Of a stretch of 64,000 bases of DNA, positions 44,975-53,955 are shown in pieces. Positions within the stretch are counted from its first letter, which is position 1, and every line of letters begins with the position of its first letter. The stretch is from contig NZ_JAAFGM010000013.1 of the NCBI RefSeq assembly GCF_012931985.1, forward strand, positions 1 to 64,000, written 5' to 3'. The notes under the pieces were generated by a model, which was given only the letters and a program-made list of their open reading frames with translations, ran no database searches and was not told the DNA's origin. The translations under genes were made by a program, and so were the position numbers. This DNA is from Candidatus Roseilinea sp. NK_OTU-006. GTDB taxonomy: Bacteria; Chloroflexota; Anaerolineae; J036; Brachytrichaceae.

Positions 44975-45781
44975 ATGATTGTGATCAAAGTCGGCGGATC
45001 GGCCGGCATCAACTATGACCTGGTGTGCGACGACATCGCATTGCTGGTGAAAGAGGGACAGCCGCTCGTGCTGGTACACGGCGGCTCGCACGAGACCAAT
45101 GTGCTCAGCGAAAAACTCGGCAAACCGCCCCGCTTCCTCACTTCGCCGCAGGGGTTCACCTCGCGCTACACAGACGCCGAGACGTTGGACATCTTCGCCA
45201 TGGTGTATGCCGGCAAGATGAACACGCGCATTGTCGAGCGACTGCAAAAGCGCGGCGTGAACGCCATCGGCCTGAGCGGACTGGATGGGAGATTGCTGGA
45301 AGGCCCGCGCAAGGCCAGCGTGCGCGCCGTGGTTGACGGTCGGCAAGTGTTAGTGCGCGACGACTTCACCGGCAAGGTCGAGCGGGTCAACGTCGCGCTG
45401 CTTCGCTTACTCCTGGACCATGGCTACACGCCGGTCGTATCGCCGCCAGCTTGCAGCACAGCCGGTGAAGCGATCAACGTGGACGGCGATCGCGCCGCCG
45501 CCATGATTGCAGCAGCGCTCGGCGCCAAGCAACTCATCATCCTTTCAAACGTGCCCGGTTTGCTGCGCGATTTTCCCGACGAGCGCACGCTGATCCCACG
45601 CCTCGCCTACGGTGAACTCGAACAGGCGCTCTCGTTCGCCGAAGGCCGAATGAAGAAAAAAGTGCTGGGCGCCAGTGAGGCCATCGCCGGCGGCGTGTCG
45701 CAGGTGATCTTCGCCGATGCACGCATCACCCGCCCGGTGTTCCATGCGATGAACGGCGCAGGCACAGTGATCGAGCGATAA
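44975..45781 (+). CDS. lysZ: LysW-aminoadipate/glutamate kinase (LysZ, ArgB-type)
   Basis: A 268-residue amino-acid kinase. The N-terminal VIKVGGSAG, the LVHGGSHETN glycine loop, and NVDGDRAAAMIAAALGAKQL match ArgB/LysZ. It phosphorylates the side-chain carboxyl of the LysW-bound substrate. The cluster lacks the later aminotransferase (LysJ) and hydrolase (LysK), which must be elsewhere. Confidence 0.94.
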   Translation: MIVIKVGGSAGINYDLVCDDIALLVKEGQPLVLVHGGSHETNVLSEKLGKPPRFLTSPQGFTSRYTDAETLDIFAMVYAGKMNTRIVERLQKRGVNAIGLSGLDGRLLEGPRKASVRAVVDGRQVLVRDDFTGKVERVNVALLRLLLDHGYTPVVSPPACSTAGEAINVDGDRAAAMIAAALGAKQLIILSNVPGLLRDFPDERTLIPRLAYGELEQALSFAEGRMKKKVLGASEAIAGGVSQVIFADARITRPVFHAMNGAGTVIER

Positions 45782-45996
45782 ACGCTACGGGAAAAGCGCA
45801 CGCACCGCTGATCGAGCCAGGTCATTCGCTGAAATCGCTGGGAGTGTCCTTGTGTTAATCTCCCAAAGAGGCAAAGGCGGCTTGCGCGCCTTCGACCTGC
45901 CGCAGCGGTGCGCCGTTTCTGCGCAGAATTTACACCCAGCCGCCCAGGCGTCAAGTGCAAAGTCTCAAATAGGACATTTGTTCGCAAGCCCGCGCA

Positions 45997-47340
45997 TCAA
46001 GGGGTGGACGGCACAGCCGGCATGCTGATCTCGCGGGTCGCCAGAGCAAACAAGCCGATCAGGACGAAGCCGCCGATGAGGAACGGCGCCGCCTCACCGA
46101 AAGTTTGATAGAGCGCCCCGCCCACAAGCGGCGCAAGCGCATTCGCGGCGCTCACCAGCGCCGCCGACACGCCCAGCATTCCGCCCACTTCGGTCGCCTC
46201 GATGCGCTTGGTAATGGCGCTGTTGATCGTAGGGGCTAACACCGAGCCGCCGATCGAAGCTGGGATCATTGCAGCAAAGATCCATATCACCCCTAACCAG
46301 CCATTCCCGCCATCCGGCGGGAGCGCCACGTTCAGCGGTGCGGTGGCAGAGCGCTGCAGTTCGGCCAGCAGGGCAGCGCGCGAATACCAGGGCGGCGGCA
46401 CACGCGGCGTGAGCGCCGTCATGAGCATGCCGACCGTCAACGTCGCCAAACCGACGAGGATGATCCAGCGATCCCCATAGCGGCGGCTCCATACGCGAAT
46501 GACGCCGCCGAGCATCGCCACGGTAATCAGGCCGATGAACACAAACAGGAGGGCGTTGGCGCGCGCATCGAAGCCCAGGCGATTTAGCGTGAACAACGAC
46601 AGCAACTGCTCCATACCGCCGAAGATGAACTGTTGGGCGAACATCAGGGCCAGAAGAAAGCCCACCAGCGGATGGCGCAGCGCCGAGATCAATCCTTGAG
46701 GCGAGAGGGCATGTTGGCGCTTCACCCTGCCGCGAAGCTCGGCCGGCAGCGATTCTTTCAGCCAGAAGATCGTGAGCAGCAACGACAACAACGAGCACGC
46801 GGCTGCCAGGAAAGCCGGCGCCTGATAGTTATTGCCGCTGAGCGACAACGCGGCAAACGCGACTGCCGGCCCAATGGTGAAGCCGATCCCGAACGCTGCG
46901 CCGATCAGGGCCAGACCTTGCGTGCGATGCTCCTCGGTCGTGTTATCGGTGATCACCGCCTGCGCAGTCGCGATGTTTGCGCCGGAGAGTCCATCAATGA
47001 CGCGCGCGACGAACAGCAACGGCAAAGCGTTCGCCAGCCCCATCAGCACAAATCCGATGAACGTGCCGATCTGGCTGACGATGAGCACGGGCTTGCGGCC
47101 GAACTGGTCCGATAGACGACCCAGAATCGGCGCGCCGATTGTCTGCATGATGGGATACGTCGCACCCAGCAAGCCCACCATGAACGGGTTCGCGCCGAAC
47201 GACGCCGCATAGAGCGGCAAGAGCGGCACGATGATCGTCAAGCCCAGCAAGTCCACAAGCACGATGACGAAGACCGGCAACAGCCGACTCATCTCGGACC
47301 GCGCCGCGCTCGAACGCCCCGAGGTTGAACTGCGAGACAT
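45997..47340 (-). CDS. Major facilitator superfamily exporter (TetA-like)
   Basis: 447 residues, 12 membrane segments, read from ATG 47340 with GAGGTGG upstream. The motif between helices 2 and 3 (GRLSDQFGRKPVLIVSQ) is the MFS motif A of drug:H+ antiporters, and VIDGLSGANIATAQAVI matches the motif B/C region of the TetA group. It exports a small drug-like compound by inference. Convergent with lysZ; the 215-base gap holds no gene. Confidence 0.88.
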   Translation of the reverse strand: MSRSSTSGRSSAARSEMSRLLPVFVIVLVDLLGLTIIVPLLPLYAASFGANPFMVGLLGATYPIMQTIGAPILGRLSDQFGRKPVLIVSQIGTFIGFVLMGLANALPLLFVARVIDGLSGANIATAQAVITDNTTEEHRTQGLALIGAAFGIGFTIGPAVAFAALSLSGNNYQAPAFLAAACSLLSLLLTIFWLKESLPAELRGRVKRQHALSPQGLISALRHPLVGFLLALMFAQQFIFGGMEQLLSLFTLNRLGFDARANALLFVFIGLITVAMLGGVIRVWSRRYGDRWIILVGLATLTVGMLMTALTPRVPPPWYSRAALLAELQRSATAPLNVALPPDGGNGWLGVIWIFAAMIPASIGGSVLAPTINSAITKRIEATEVGGMLGVSAALVSAANALAPLVGGALYQTFGEAAPFLIGGFVLIGLFALATREISMPAVPSTP

Positions 47341-47370
47341 CAAAACGCCACCTCGCCGAACGCCGACGAA

Positions 47371-47781
47371 TCACAACATCCCAAACAGGAAGCTGCCGCG
47401 CAGGCGCACAACGCTGAGCAAAACGAGCAACAGCGAAGCCAGCACCAGGAAGAAGGCATTGCGGAAGCGCGCCGCGTCAGGTTGATTCTTAAACATCGGC
47501 ATCATGTGCGTCAATCCAGTCGCAACCAAGCCATAGAACGCATGCTCGATGTGGGCGCCGGGTCGAAAGGCGCCACTCATCCCCAGCCAGATGAGGTTGA
47601 CCAGGCCAAGCACGAACTGCACAGTGACCGCGCCGGCATAGATCGCACCGAGCTGACGATCTGCGGCAGTGAAGGAACGCTTACCCAGCCAGCCTGTCGC
47701 GTAGCGAACCAGCACGATGAGCGCCAGCGCTACGAGCACCCAACGAATCAACCCGTGAACTGTGATGAGTGTCGCAAGCAT
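47371..47781 (-). CDS. Small four-helix membrane protein of unknown function
   Basis: 136 residues from Met 47781, which has GGAGAAAGGA upstream; the frame's earlier start at 47802 is inside that ribosome site. Four membrane helices, with histidines at helix ends (TVHGLIRWVLVALALIVLV, HIEHAFYGLVATGLTHMMPM), recall haem-b binding proteins of the cytochrome b561/YtpI type. Haem binding is speculation. It lies upstream of the exporter gene on the same strand. Confidence 0.65.
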   Translation of the reverse strand: MLATLITVHGLIRWVLVALALIVLVRYATGWLGKRSFTAADRQLGAIYAGAVTVQFVLGLVNLIWLGMSGAFRPGAHIEHAFYGLVATGLTHMMPMFKNQPDAARFRNAFFLVLASLLLVLLSVVRLRGSFLFGML

Positions 47782-48151
47782 ATCGTCCTTTCTCCTTTTC
47801 AACGAGCAGTAGCAGATGAGTTTCTATATCGGTCAAGTGCGCTTGGCATTACCTTCGTATGTCGCGGCGACGCGATCGAGTGCGGGCCTCTCCATCTTGT
47901 CCAAGCGACTCGCGCGATAACGATGATACATCAGCACATACGCCGCCTACGGGTGCAGCATGAATTTCTTCGTCCGTGTCTGGGCTTATTAGATGACCCG
48001 CGCCAGCCGCCGGCAACCGCGCATGGCACCGTCGAACGGCCAGGCAGTCAAACGTGGCCGTCACCTCGACGGTAGGCGTGTGGCCTCAGCCGGCGTTGCT
48101 GGAGCAGCCGGAGGCGCAGCGCCAGCGGCGCGCGCTGTTAGAACTGCCGCG
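47782..48151. other. Non-coding stretch upstream of the small membrane protein and downstream of cobS
   Basis: About 370 bases with only short, unconvincing frames on either strand. No clear riboswitch, repeat or terminator was recognised. Confidence 0.4.
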
Positions 48152-48937
48152 CTAGAGTGGCCGCGCGCTCATCGCCGCCAGTGCAACCACTTCGCCGATC
48201 TCGCACATCGCCCCGTAGGTGTCACCGGTCAGCCCACCTAGTGACCGGGTCCAGCGCGTGAAGACGACACGCGCGACGAGCAGCGTTAGCCCAATCGCGA
48301 TGCCGCCGCGCAGCAGACTGTCCGGCCAGGCTGGCGGCGGGCGGCCCACAGCACACACGAGCGCGACGATGACCAGCATCTGAAGCGTGGCAAAGATGAA
48401 ATCGCTGCGCCGGATGAAGTCATGGAAGCTTCGCCCCAGCCCGCCTTCGCGCGCGGCCGGGAAGAAGAAAATACCGTAGAGGTCGGCCCAGCGGCCAAGC
48501 GTCGTGGCAACCAGCACGGCGCGTGGCCAGTTCTCTCCGGCGGCGGCGACAAATGCGACCTTGAGCGCGACCACCGCGATCAGCGCAAGCGCGCCCATCG
48601 CGCCGATGCGGCTATCCTTCATGATCTCCAGCTTGCGCTCGCGCGACCGCCAGCTCATCACCGCGTCGAACGTGTCGCTCAGGCCGTCTAGATGCAGGCC
48701 GGCGGTGACGACGGCGAGGGCGACCACGACGGAGACGGCGCGGGCGAAGTCGCCCCATAGCGTGCCGGCCAGGCCCCCTGCGCCGCACGCGATCAGGCCG
48801 ATGAGCGCGCCGACGGCCGGGAACCATGCCATCGCTCGCGCCACCGTCTGCTCGTAGTCCTTACCGGTCATCGGTGGCATAAACGGCAGCGGGATGAGCG
48901 TGAGAAAGCGAACGGCCTCGAAGAACGCAGTGAGCAT
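48152..48937 (-). CDS. cobS: Adenosylcobinamide-GDP ribazoletransferase (cobalamin synthase)
   Basis: 261 residues, integral membrane. It carries the CobS signature AGLHLDGLSDTFDAVMSWRSRE followed by MKDSRIGAMG, the metal/substrate-binding acidic pattern. It joins alpha-ribazole phosphate to adenosylcobinamide-GDP in the last step of B12 assembly. It is followed upstream on the same strand by cobC, 43 bases away. Confidence 0.95.
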   Translation of the reverse strand: MLTAFFEAVRFLTLIPLPFMPPMTGKDYEQTVARAMAWFPAVGALIGLIACGAGGLAGTLWGDFARAVSVVVALAVVTAGLHLDGLSDTFDAVMSWRSRERKLEIMKDSRIGAMGALALIAVVALKVAFVAAAGENWPRAVLVATTLGRWADLYGIFFFPAAREGGLGRSFHDFIRRSDFIFATLQMLVIVALVCAVGRPPPAWPDSLLRGGIAIGLTLLVARVVFTRWTRSLGGLTGDTYGAMCEIGEVVALAAMSARPL

Positions 48938-48980
48938 AGGATGGCAGATGAGTGATGATTGCTAACTGCCTGCCCCTAAC

Positions 48981-49643
48981 TTACGACCCAGAACGAGCCA
49001 CAATCGGGGAGAGGGAAGTCACGGGAGCCGGAAGCGGCGGCACATGATTCACCATGCGCACAATGGTCGTCGAAGGATAGCAATCCACTGCGGTGATGCT
49101 GCCCAGGTCAATGCGCCAGCGCCAATGCTCGGCCAGTGGCGTCCCCATCAGCGAACAGAGCAAGGCTTGGATCGGGCCGCTGTGCGTCACCACAACCACA
49201 CGCCGACCGGGTAACTGCGCGATGAGGTCTCCCCAGGCCTGAAGCACGCGCTGCGTCAATTGCGCCAGCGATTCACCGCCGAGCGGCGCGCAGTTGATTG
49301 GATCGGCAAAGCGCTGCGCTGCGTTGTCTGGGTAACGCCGCACCACCTCGCGATAGGTCAGTCCCTCCCATGCGCCGTGTGATGCCTCACGCCAGCGCAG
49401 ATCGCTCAGCATCGGGATCGCGCGCTCGCCCCGGATAGCTAGCGCGGTCGCCTCGGTGCGAACCAGGCCGGTGTGAACGATCACATCCACCTTGCGCGTA
49501 ACGAAGAAGCGTGCCAGCGCCTGTGTCTGCCATTCGCCAAATGGGGTCAGCGGACGGTCGGCGGCGCTCATGTAGCGGCGGGCGACGTTCCAATCCGCCT
49601 GTCCATGCCGTACTAACCAGACGCTGCGGGGCACGCCGGACAT
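48981..49643 (-). CDS. cobC: Histidine phosphatase, likely alpha-ribazole phosphatase
   Basis: 220 residues of the RHG phosphatase family. The catalytic histidine is in VRHGQADWN, the second His in VVVTHSGPIQALLC, and the acid residue in WREASHGAWEG. Neighbouring cobS makes alpha-ribazole-5'-phosphate phosphatase (CobC) the best call; phosphoglycerate mutase-like alternatives are less likely. Confidence 0.82.
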   Translation of the reverse strand: MSGVPRSVWLVRHGQADWNVARRYMSAADRPLTPFGEWQTQALARFFVTRKVDVIVHTGLVRTEATALAIRGERAIPMLSDLRWREASHGAWEGLTYREVVRRYPDNAAQRFADPINCAPLGGESLAQLTQRVLQAWGDLIAQLPGRRVVVVTHSGPIQALLCSLMGTPLAEHWRWRIDLGSITAVDCYPSTTIVRMVNHVPPLPAPVTSLSPIVARSGS

Positions 49644-49667
49644 CGGGGGCGAAGGCTACCATAGCTC

Positions 49668-49937
49668 ATGCGCAATGACGAATCGCGCACTCTAGCCGGG
49701 CGTCAGACTGAGCGCGGCGATGCCTATCCCCAGGAGGTCGCGGCTACCGTGCAGGCGGTCATGGAGCAGCTCAATTTCTCGAACGAATTCTTGCTGGCCT
49801 ACCAATCGGACATCAAGCCGTTCAAGTGGCTCGGTCCCAGCACCGAGCAGGTGATCCGCAACCCGGTCGCGCGCAAGCGCAGGAACATGCTGATCGTGCC
49901 GGTCGCTTTTACCATGGTTAGAATGCGGCAGCAGCGC
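49668..49937 (+). pseudogene. C-terminal remnant of ferrochelatase
   Basis: A plus-strand frame starting at 49668 encodes GDAYPQEVAATVQAVMEQL, then LAYQSDIKPFKWLGPSTEQV and NMLIVPVAFTM. This is the part of ferrochelatase around the YQS..GP..WL.PST and vPv.F motifs. The N-terminal half is missing, the sequence after VPVAF (normally SDHxET) is lost, and the frame then runs on into the next gene. I read it as a decayed hemH fragment. It is too short to insert iron into protoporphyrin. Confidence 0.65.
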
Positions 49938-49959
49938 TTTGTGCGCTTGCGTCGCACCC

Positions 49960-51930
49960 ATGCTCGCGCGCCTGCGTTTCAACCCGTTGCGCCCGTACTG
50001 GCTGATCCTGGGCGCGATCCTCATACTGGCCGTGGCGCTACGCCTGCACAAGATCGGCGCGCAGTCGCTCTGGTATGACGAGGGCAACAGCGCGCGCATC
50101 GCCGAGCGGTCGCTGGCGTTGATCGTCGAGGGCGCCGCCGGCGACATTCACCCGCCGCTCTACTACATCGCGTTGAAGTACTGGCGCGCCGTCTTTGGCG
50201 AGAGCGAGGCTGCGCTGCGCGCGCTCTCCGCCGCGTGCAGCACGCTGACCGTGTTGTATGCCTACCTGATCGGCCGCGATGCGTTCGGCCGGCGCACCGG
50301 ACTCGTCGCCGCGTTTTTACTGGCCGTCATGCCCTTCGCGATTTACTACGCCCAGGAAGCGCGCATGTATGCGCTGCTGGCGCTCTGCGCCGCGGCCAGC
50401 ACGTGGGCGATGGTGAGGATGGGGAGGTTGGGGATTGGGGATTGGAGACTGGGGATTAGAGATTGGCGATCTCCAATCTCTAATCCCCAGTCTCTGATCC
50501 TCGCATCGCTTTACGTCTCGGCCACCGCTGCCGGCCTGTGGACGCACTACGCCTATCCCTTCGTGATGATCGCGCAGGGAGTCGCTTACCTTGTCCTCAG
50601 CCTGCTGCGACCTCCGCGGAAGATTTGCCTCGGCACACTCGCTCCCTTTATCGTGTCGAGTCTCATCGCCGTCGCCCTGTTCCTGCCCTGGTTGCCGGTG
50701 GCGGTTCGTCAAGTGCAGGGCTGGGGCGTAGATCGGCCGGCCTACGCGCTCGGCCCGGCGCTGCTCGACGCCTACCGCACATTGATCGTCGGTCGCACGT
50801 TGCCGCCTGACCAGGCGCTCCTGCCAGTTGGGCTATTTACCGTGTGCGTCGCCCTCGGCGTCGGTCTTGGCAGGCAAGAGGCATTGGCCGAGCGGCTGGC
50901 CACGCTTGCGCTGATGGGCACACCGCTGATCCTGTTGCTCGCCCTGGGCTTGTATCGCGAGGCCTACCTCAAGTTTTTGCTGGTGTGCGTGCTGCCGTTG
51001 TGCGTCTTGGCGGCGCGCGGCATCGTAGAGACTGGAGATCGGGGATTGGAGATTGTCAATCCCCAATCTCCCATCCTCAATCTCCTCATCACAGCCATCG
51101 CCTGCATCCCGGCCGCGATGCTCATCCCTTCGCTGCGCAACCTCTACGACAACCCCGCCTACGCCCGCGACGATTACCGCGGCATCCAGCGGCTGATTGC
51201 CGCAGACGCGCGCCCCGATGATGCTGTGCTGTTCCTCGCGCCGAATCAGTGGGAAGTGTTCACCTACTACCAGCGCGACGACCGCAACCTCTTCCCGCTG
51301 ACCTATCGGCCGGCCTCGTATGAGACTGTTGCTGCGCAGATGCAGGCGATTGCATCGGCGCACCGGCGCATCTTCGCGCTGTACTTCGCCGAGCGCGACG
51401 CCGACCCGGAGGGTTGGTACGAGCTGTGGATGAGCGGCAATCTCTACAAGGCGCATGAGCGTTGGATTGGCAACATTCGTCTGGCGATCTACGACAGCGG
51501 CACCGACCGCGACGCCTGGCCGGTCATTCCTGGCGCGACGTTCGGCGATGCCATCGTGCTGGTGGAAGCGCGAGGCCGGCTCGATGAAACGCGCCGCGGC
51601 GACGTCATGCCGTTAGAGCTGACCTGGCAGGCGCAGGCCAAGCCCGCTCGGCGCTACAAAGTGTTCATCCACATCGGCCCGCCGGACGGCCCGCCGGTTG
51701 CCCAACACGACAGCGAGCCGGTTGCCGGCTACAGACCGACGGATGGCTGGTCGCCCGACGAACGCATCGTAGATCGGCGCGGCGCGTGGATCGGGCCGGA
51801 TGTACCACCCGGCGTGTATGGCGTGTTCGTCGGCCTCTACGACCCGGACACCGGCGCGCGCTTGCCGGTGATCCAGAACGGCGCGCCCGTAGGCGACCGG
51901 CTAAAGCTCGGCGAGATTACAATCCGCTGA
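49960..51930 (+). CDS. GT39-like membrane glycosyltransferase with soluble C-terminal module
   Basis: 656 residues from ATG 49960; the TTG at 49939 is an alternative. The first loop has the GT39/GT83 signature QSLWYDEGNSARIAERS (catalytic Asp-Glu) and HPPLYYIALKYW, with EARMYALLAL in the next loop; about ten membrane segments follow. These enzymes transfer a sugar from a polyprenyl-phosphate donor at the outer membrane face. The last ~140 residues (DVMPLELTWQAQAKPARRYK ... YGVFVGLYDPDTGARLPV) match the C-terminus of the protein at 6282-8219. Two palindromic DNA repeats lie inside the frame without breaking it. Confidence 0.85.
   Translation: MLARLRFNPLRPYWLILGAILILAVALRLHKIGAQSLWYDEGNSARIAERSLALIVEGAAGDIHPPLYYIALKYWRAVFGESEAALRALSAACSTLTVLYAYLIGRDAFGRRTGLVAAFLLAVMPFAIYYAQEARMYALLALCAAASTWAMVRMGRLGIGDWRLGIRDWRSPISNPQSLILASLYVSATAAGLWTHYAYPFVMIAQGVAYLVLSLLRPPRKICLGTLAPFIVSSLIAVALFLPWLPVAVRQVQGWGVDRPAYALGPALLDAYRTLIVGRTLPPDQALLPVGLFTVCVALGVGLGRQEALAERLATLALMGTPLILLLALGLYREAYLKFLLVCVLPLCVLAARGIVETGDRGLEIVNPQSPILNLLITAIACIPAAMLIPSLRNLYDNPAYARDDYRGIQRLIAADARPDDAVLFLAPNQWEVFTYYQRDDRNLFPLTYRPASYETVAAQMQAIASAHRRIFALYFAERDADPEGWYELWMSGNLYKAHERWIGNIRLAIYDSGTDRDAWPVIPGATFGDAIVLVEARGRLDETRRGDVMPLELTWQAQAKPARRYKVFIHIGPPDGPPVAQHDSEPVAGYRPTDGWSPDERIVDRRGAWIGPDVPPGVYGVFVGLYDPDTGARLPVIQNGAPVGDRLKLGEITIR
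50445..50494. repeat. Perfect 22-base inverted repeat inside the glycosyltransferase gene
   Basis: Left arm 50445-50466 and right arm 50473-50494 are exact reverse complements separated by six bases. Flanking bases repeat GGGGATTGG units. The stretch encodes a low-complexity peptide (IGDWRLGIRDWRSPISNPQS) between two membrane segments, and the reading frame stays open. It looks like a mobile REP-type palindrome inserted in frame. Confidence 0.85.
51028..51090. repeat. Second, imperfect copy of the GGGATTGGAGATTG palindrome
   Basis: Left part 51028-51055 and right part from 51057 form an imperfect inverted repeat with the same GATTGGAGATTG / CAATCCCCAATCTC vocabulary as 50445-50494. It also lies inside the open frame (DRGLEIVNPQSPILNLL). 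Confidence 0.7.
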
Positions 51931-51932
51931 GC

Positions 51933-53153
51933 ATGGCTGACTTTGAACTCATCAAGGCGCTGATTCAACCGGCGCAGACGAAGATCGTTTTGCTCGTGAT
52001 GGACGGGCTGGGCGGGTTGCCGCGGCCCGAAGATGACAAGACCGAACTCGAGGCGGCGCATACGCCCAACCTCGACCGGCTGGCGCGCGAGGGCTGCCTG
52101 GGCCAGCACTATCCGGTGGCCATCGGCGTGACCAGCGGCAGCGGGCCAGGGCACCTGGGCTTGTTCGGCTACGACCCATTGCGCTACGAGATCGGGCGCG
52201 GCGTGCTGGAGGCCGTCGGCATCGGCTTCAACGTCACCGATCGCGATGTATGCGCGCGGGGCAACTTTTGCACGCTCGATGCGCAAGGTCGCATCACCGA
52301 CCGGCGCGCCGGCCGCATCCCCACCGAGGTGTGCGCGCGGCTGGTCAAAAAGATCAACGATGCTCAGATCGCCGTCGGCGACGGCATCGAGGTCTTTGTC
52401 GAGCCGGTGCAGGATTACCGCTTTGTGGTGGTGATGCGCGGCGATGGGCTGGCGGGCAACATCGAGGACACCGACCCGCAGCGCACCGGCGCGCCGCCTT
52501 TGCCGGCGATTGCCCGCGATGCGGCGTCGCAACGCGCCGCCGAGCTATTCAACCGCTGGATCGCCCACGCCGGCGAGGTCATTCGCGATGAGCACCCGGC
52601 CAACGGGCTGACGCTGCGCGGTTTCGCCAAAGAGCCGGGCCTGCCGAAGTTTGCGGACGTGTACGGCCTGCGGGCCGGCGCGATTGCCATCTACCCGATG
52701 TATCGCGGCGTGGCGGCGTTGGCCGGCATGGCGCGCATCGCGCACCACGCGCACAACGCGCGTGAGCAGTTCGAGACTGCGGCGCGCGTGTGGAACGATT
52801 ACGATTTCCTCTTCATCCACGTCAAGTACACCGATAGTCGCGGCGAGGACGGCGACTTCGAGGCCAAGCGCGCCGTGATCGAAGAAGTGGACGCCGCGCT
52901 GCCCGTCTTGCTCGACCTCAGGCCAGACGTGCTGATCGTCACCGGCGACCACAGCACGCCGAGCCAACTGCGCAGCCACTCGTGGCACCCTGTGCCGCTG
53001 TTGCTGTGGGCGCCGGCCACGGCCCGCCGCGACGGCAGCACGCACTTCGGCGAGCGCGCCTGCGCGCGCGGCGGGCTGGGCACCTTCTACGCCAAGGACA
53101 TCATGCCGCTGGCGCTGGCGCACGCCGGCCGGCTGCAGAAGTTCGGCGCGTAG
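51933..53153 (+). CDS. apgM: 2,3-bisphosphoglycerate-independent phosphoglycerate mutase, archaeal type
   Basis: 406 residues from ATG 51933, two bases after the glycosyltransferase stop; the frame's earlier part overlaps that gene and is rejected. Alkaline-phosphatase-superfamily motifs are IVLLVMDGLGGLP, GVTSGSGPGHLGLFGYDP (catalytic Ser region) and TGDHSTPSQLRSHSWHPVPL with metal-binding Asp/His. It interconverts 3- and 2-phosphoglycerate in glycolysis. Confidence 0.93.
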   Translation: MADFELIKALIQPAQTKIVLLVMDGLGGLPRPEDDKTELEAAHTPNLDRLAREGCLGQHYPVAIGVTSGSGPGHLGLFGYDPLRYEIGRGVLEAVGIGFNVTDRDVCARGNFCTLDAQGRITDRRAGRIPTEVCARLVKKINDAQIAVGDGIEVFVEPVQDYRFVVVMRGDGLAGNIEDTDPQRTGAPPLPAIARDAASQRAAELFNRWIAHAGEVIRDEHPANGLTLRGFAKEPGLPKFADVYGLRAGAIAIYPMYRGVAALAGMARIAHHAHNAREQFETAARVWNDYDFLFIHVKYTDSRGEDGDFEAKRAVIEEVDAALPVLLDLRPDVLIVTGDHSTPSQLRSHSWHPVPLLLWAPATARRDGSTHFGERACARGGLGTFYAKDIMPLALAHAGRLQKFGA

Positions 53154-53210
53154 TTGTCGGGTAGCGTCACGGTCAGGCCGTCAGAGGACGCTCGACCGTC
53201 TGCGCGATGA

Positions 53211-53819
53211 TCACTTTGTCCACGCAGCGCGCCACTGCTTCATCTGCTCAATCTCGGCCTGCTGGGCGGCGATAATCGCCTCGGCAAGCTGTCTGATCTC
53301 CGGCCGCGTGGACTTTTGCAGCGCCATCTGGGCCATGGCGATTGCGCCCTCGTGATGGGGGATCATCGCCTCTATGAAGCGAATGTCGAACGGGGCATCC
53401 CCTGCGGCGACCGACATCGGCCCCATGTCCACGTCGTGCATGCCGCCGGTATCGCTCAGGTTCGGATACCAGGCAGCGCGCCATTGCTTCATCTGGGCGA
53501 TCTCCGCCTCTTGCGTGGCAATGATCGCCTCGGCCAGCTTTTTGATCTCTGGGCGCTGTGCCTCGGCCAGCGCCTGCTTGGCCATCGCGACGGCACCGGC
53601 GTGATGCACGATCATGCCGTCAATGAACATCGCGTCGAAGGGCGCATCCTTCATCATCGCGCCGTGCTCGCCCGAGTGCATTGGAGATGGGGCTTGGGAT
53701 GCCGTCGCCGTCGGTTGTTGATCGGCGGTTGTTGTGGGTAGCGCAGGCTGGGCGCCAACGCATGCTGTCAGGAGCGAAAGGGTCGCGGCAATGCAGGCCG
53801 CGCGGATGTATGTCTTCAT
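53211..53819 (-). CDS. Lipoprotein with two tandem DUF305 domains
   Basis: 202 residues with a lipobox ending at Cys20 (LLTAC). Two copies of the DUF305 unit follow, about residues 55-118 (DAPFDAMFIDGMIVHHAGAV) and 135-200 (DAPFDIRFIEAMIPHHEGAI). Each ends in EAIIAxQxAEIxQMKQWRAAW, so the duplication is plain. The paired HH and Met residues suggest metal (copper) binding. The cysteine/histidine-rich small protein gene upstream supports a metal-related role. Confidence 0.88.
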   Translation of the reverse strand: MKTYIRAACIAATLSLLTACVGAQPALPTTTADQQPTATASQAPSPMHSGEHGAMMKDAPFDAMFIDGMIVHHAGAVAMAKQALAEAQRPEIKKLAEAIIATQEAEIAQMKQWRAAWYPNLSDTGGMHDVDMGPMSVAAGDAPFDIRFIEAMIPHHEGAIAMAQMALQKSTRPEIRQLAEAIIAAQQAEIEQMKQWRAAWTK

Positions 53820-53955
53820 GGGTCTTCTCTTTACGCCAAAATTGCATGGGCCATCGTCCGGCGGCCCGGTGTGTGTTGGGGCGCCGGCTTGGATCAGGTT
53901 CGTCGTGCGTCTTTGGCCGCAACGCGCCGGGATGAGCGCTGCGGCGCGTCAAAGG

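Noticed and set aside
47482-48075. 197-codon plus-strand frame downstream of cobS
   Set aside because: It overlaps the well-supported small membrane protein on the other strand and shows no domain or ribosome site.
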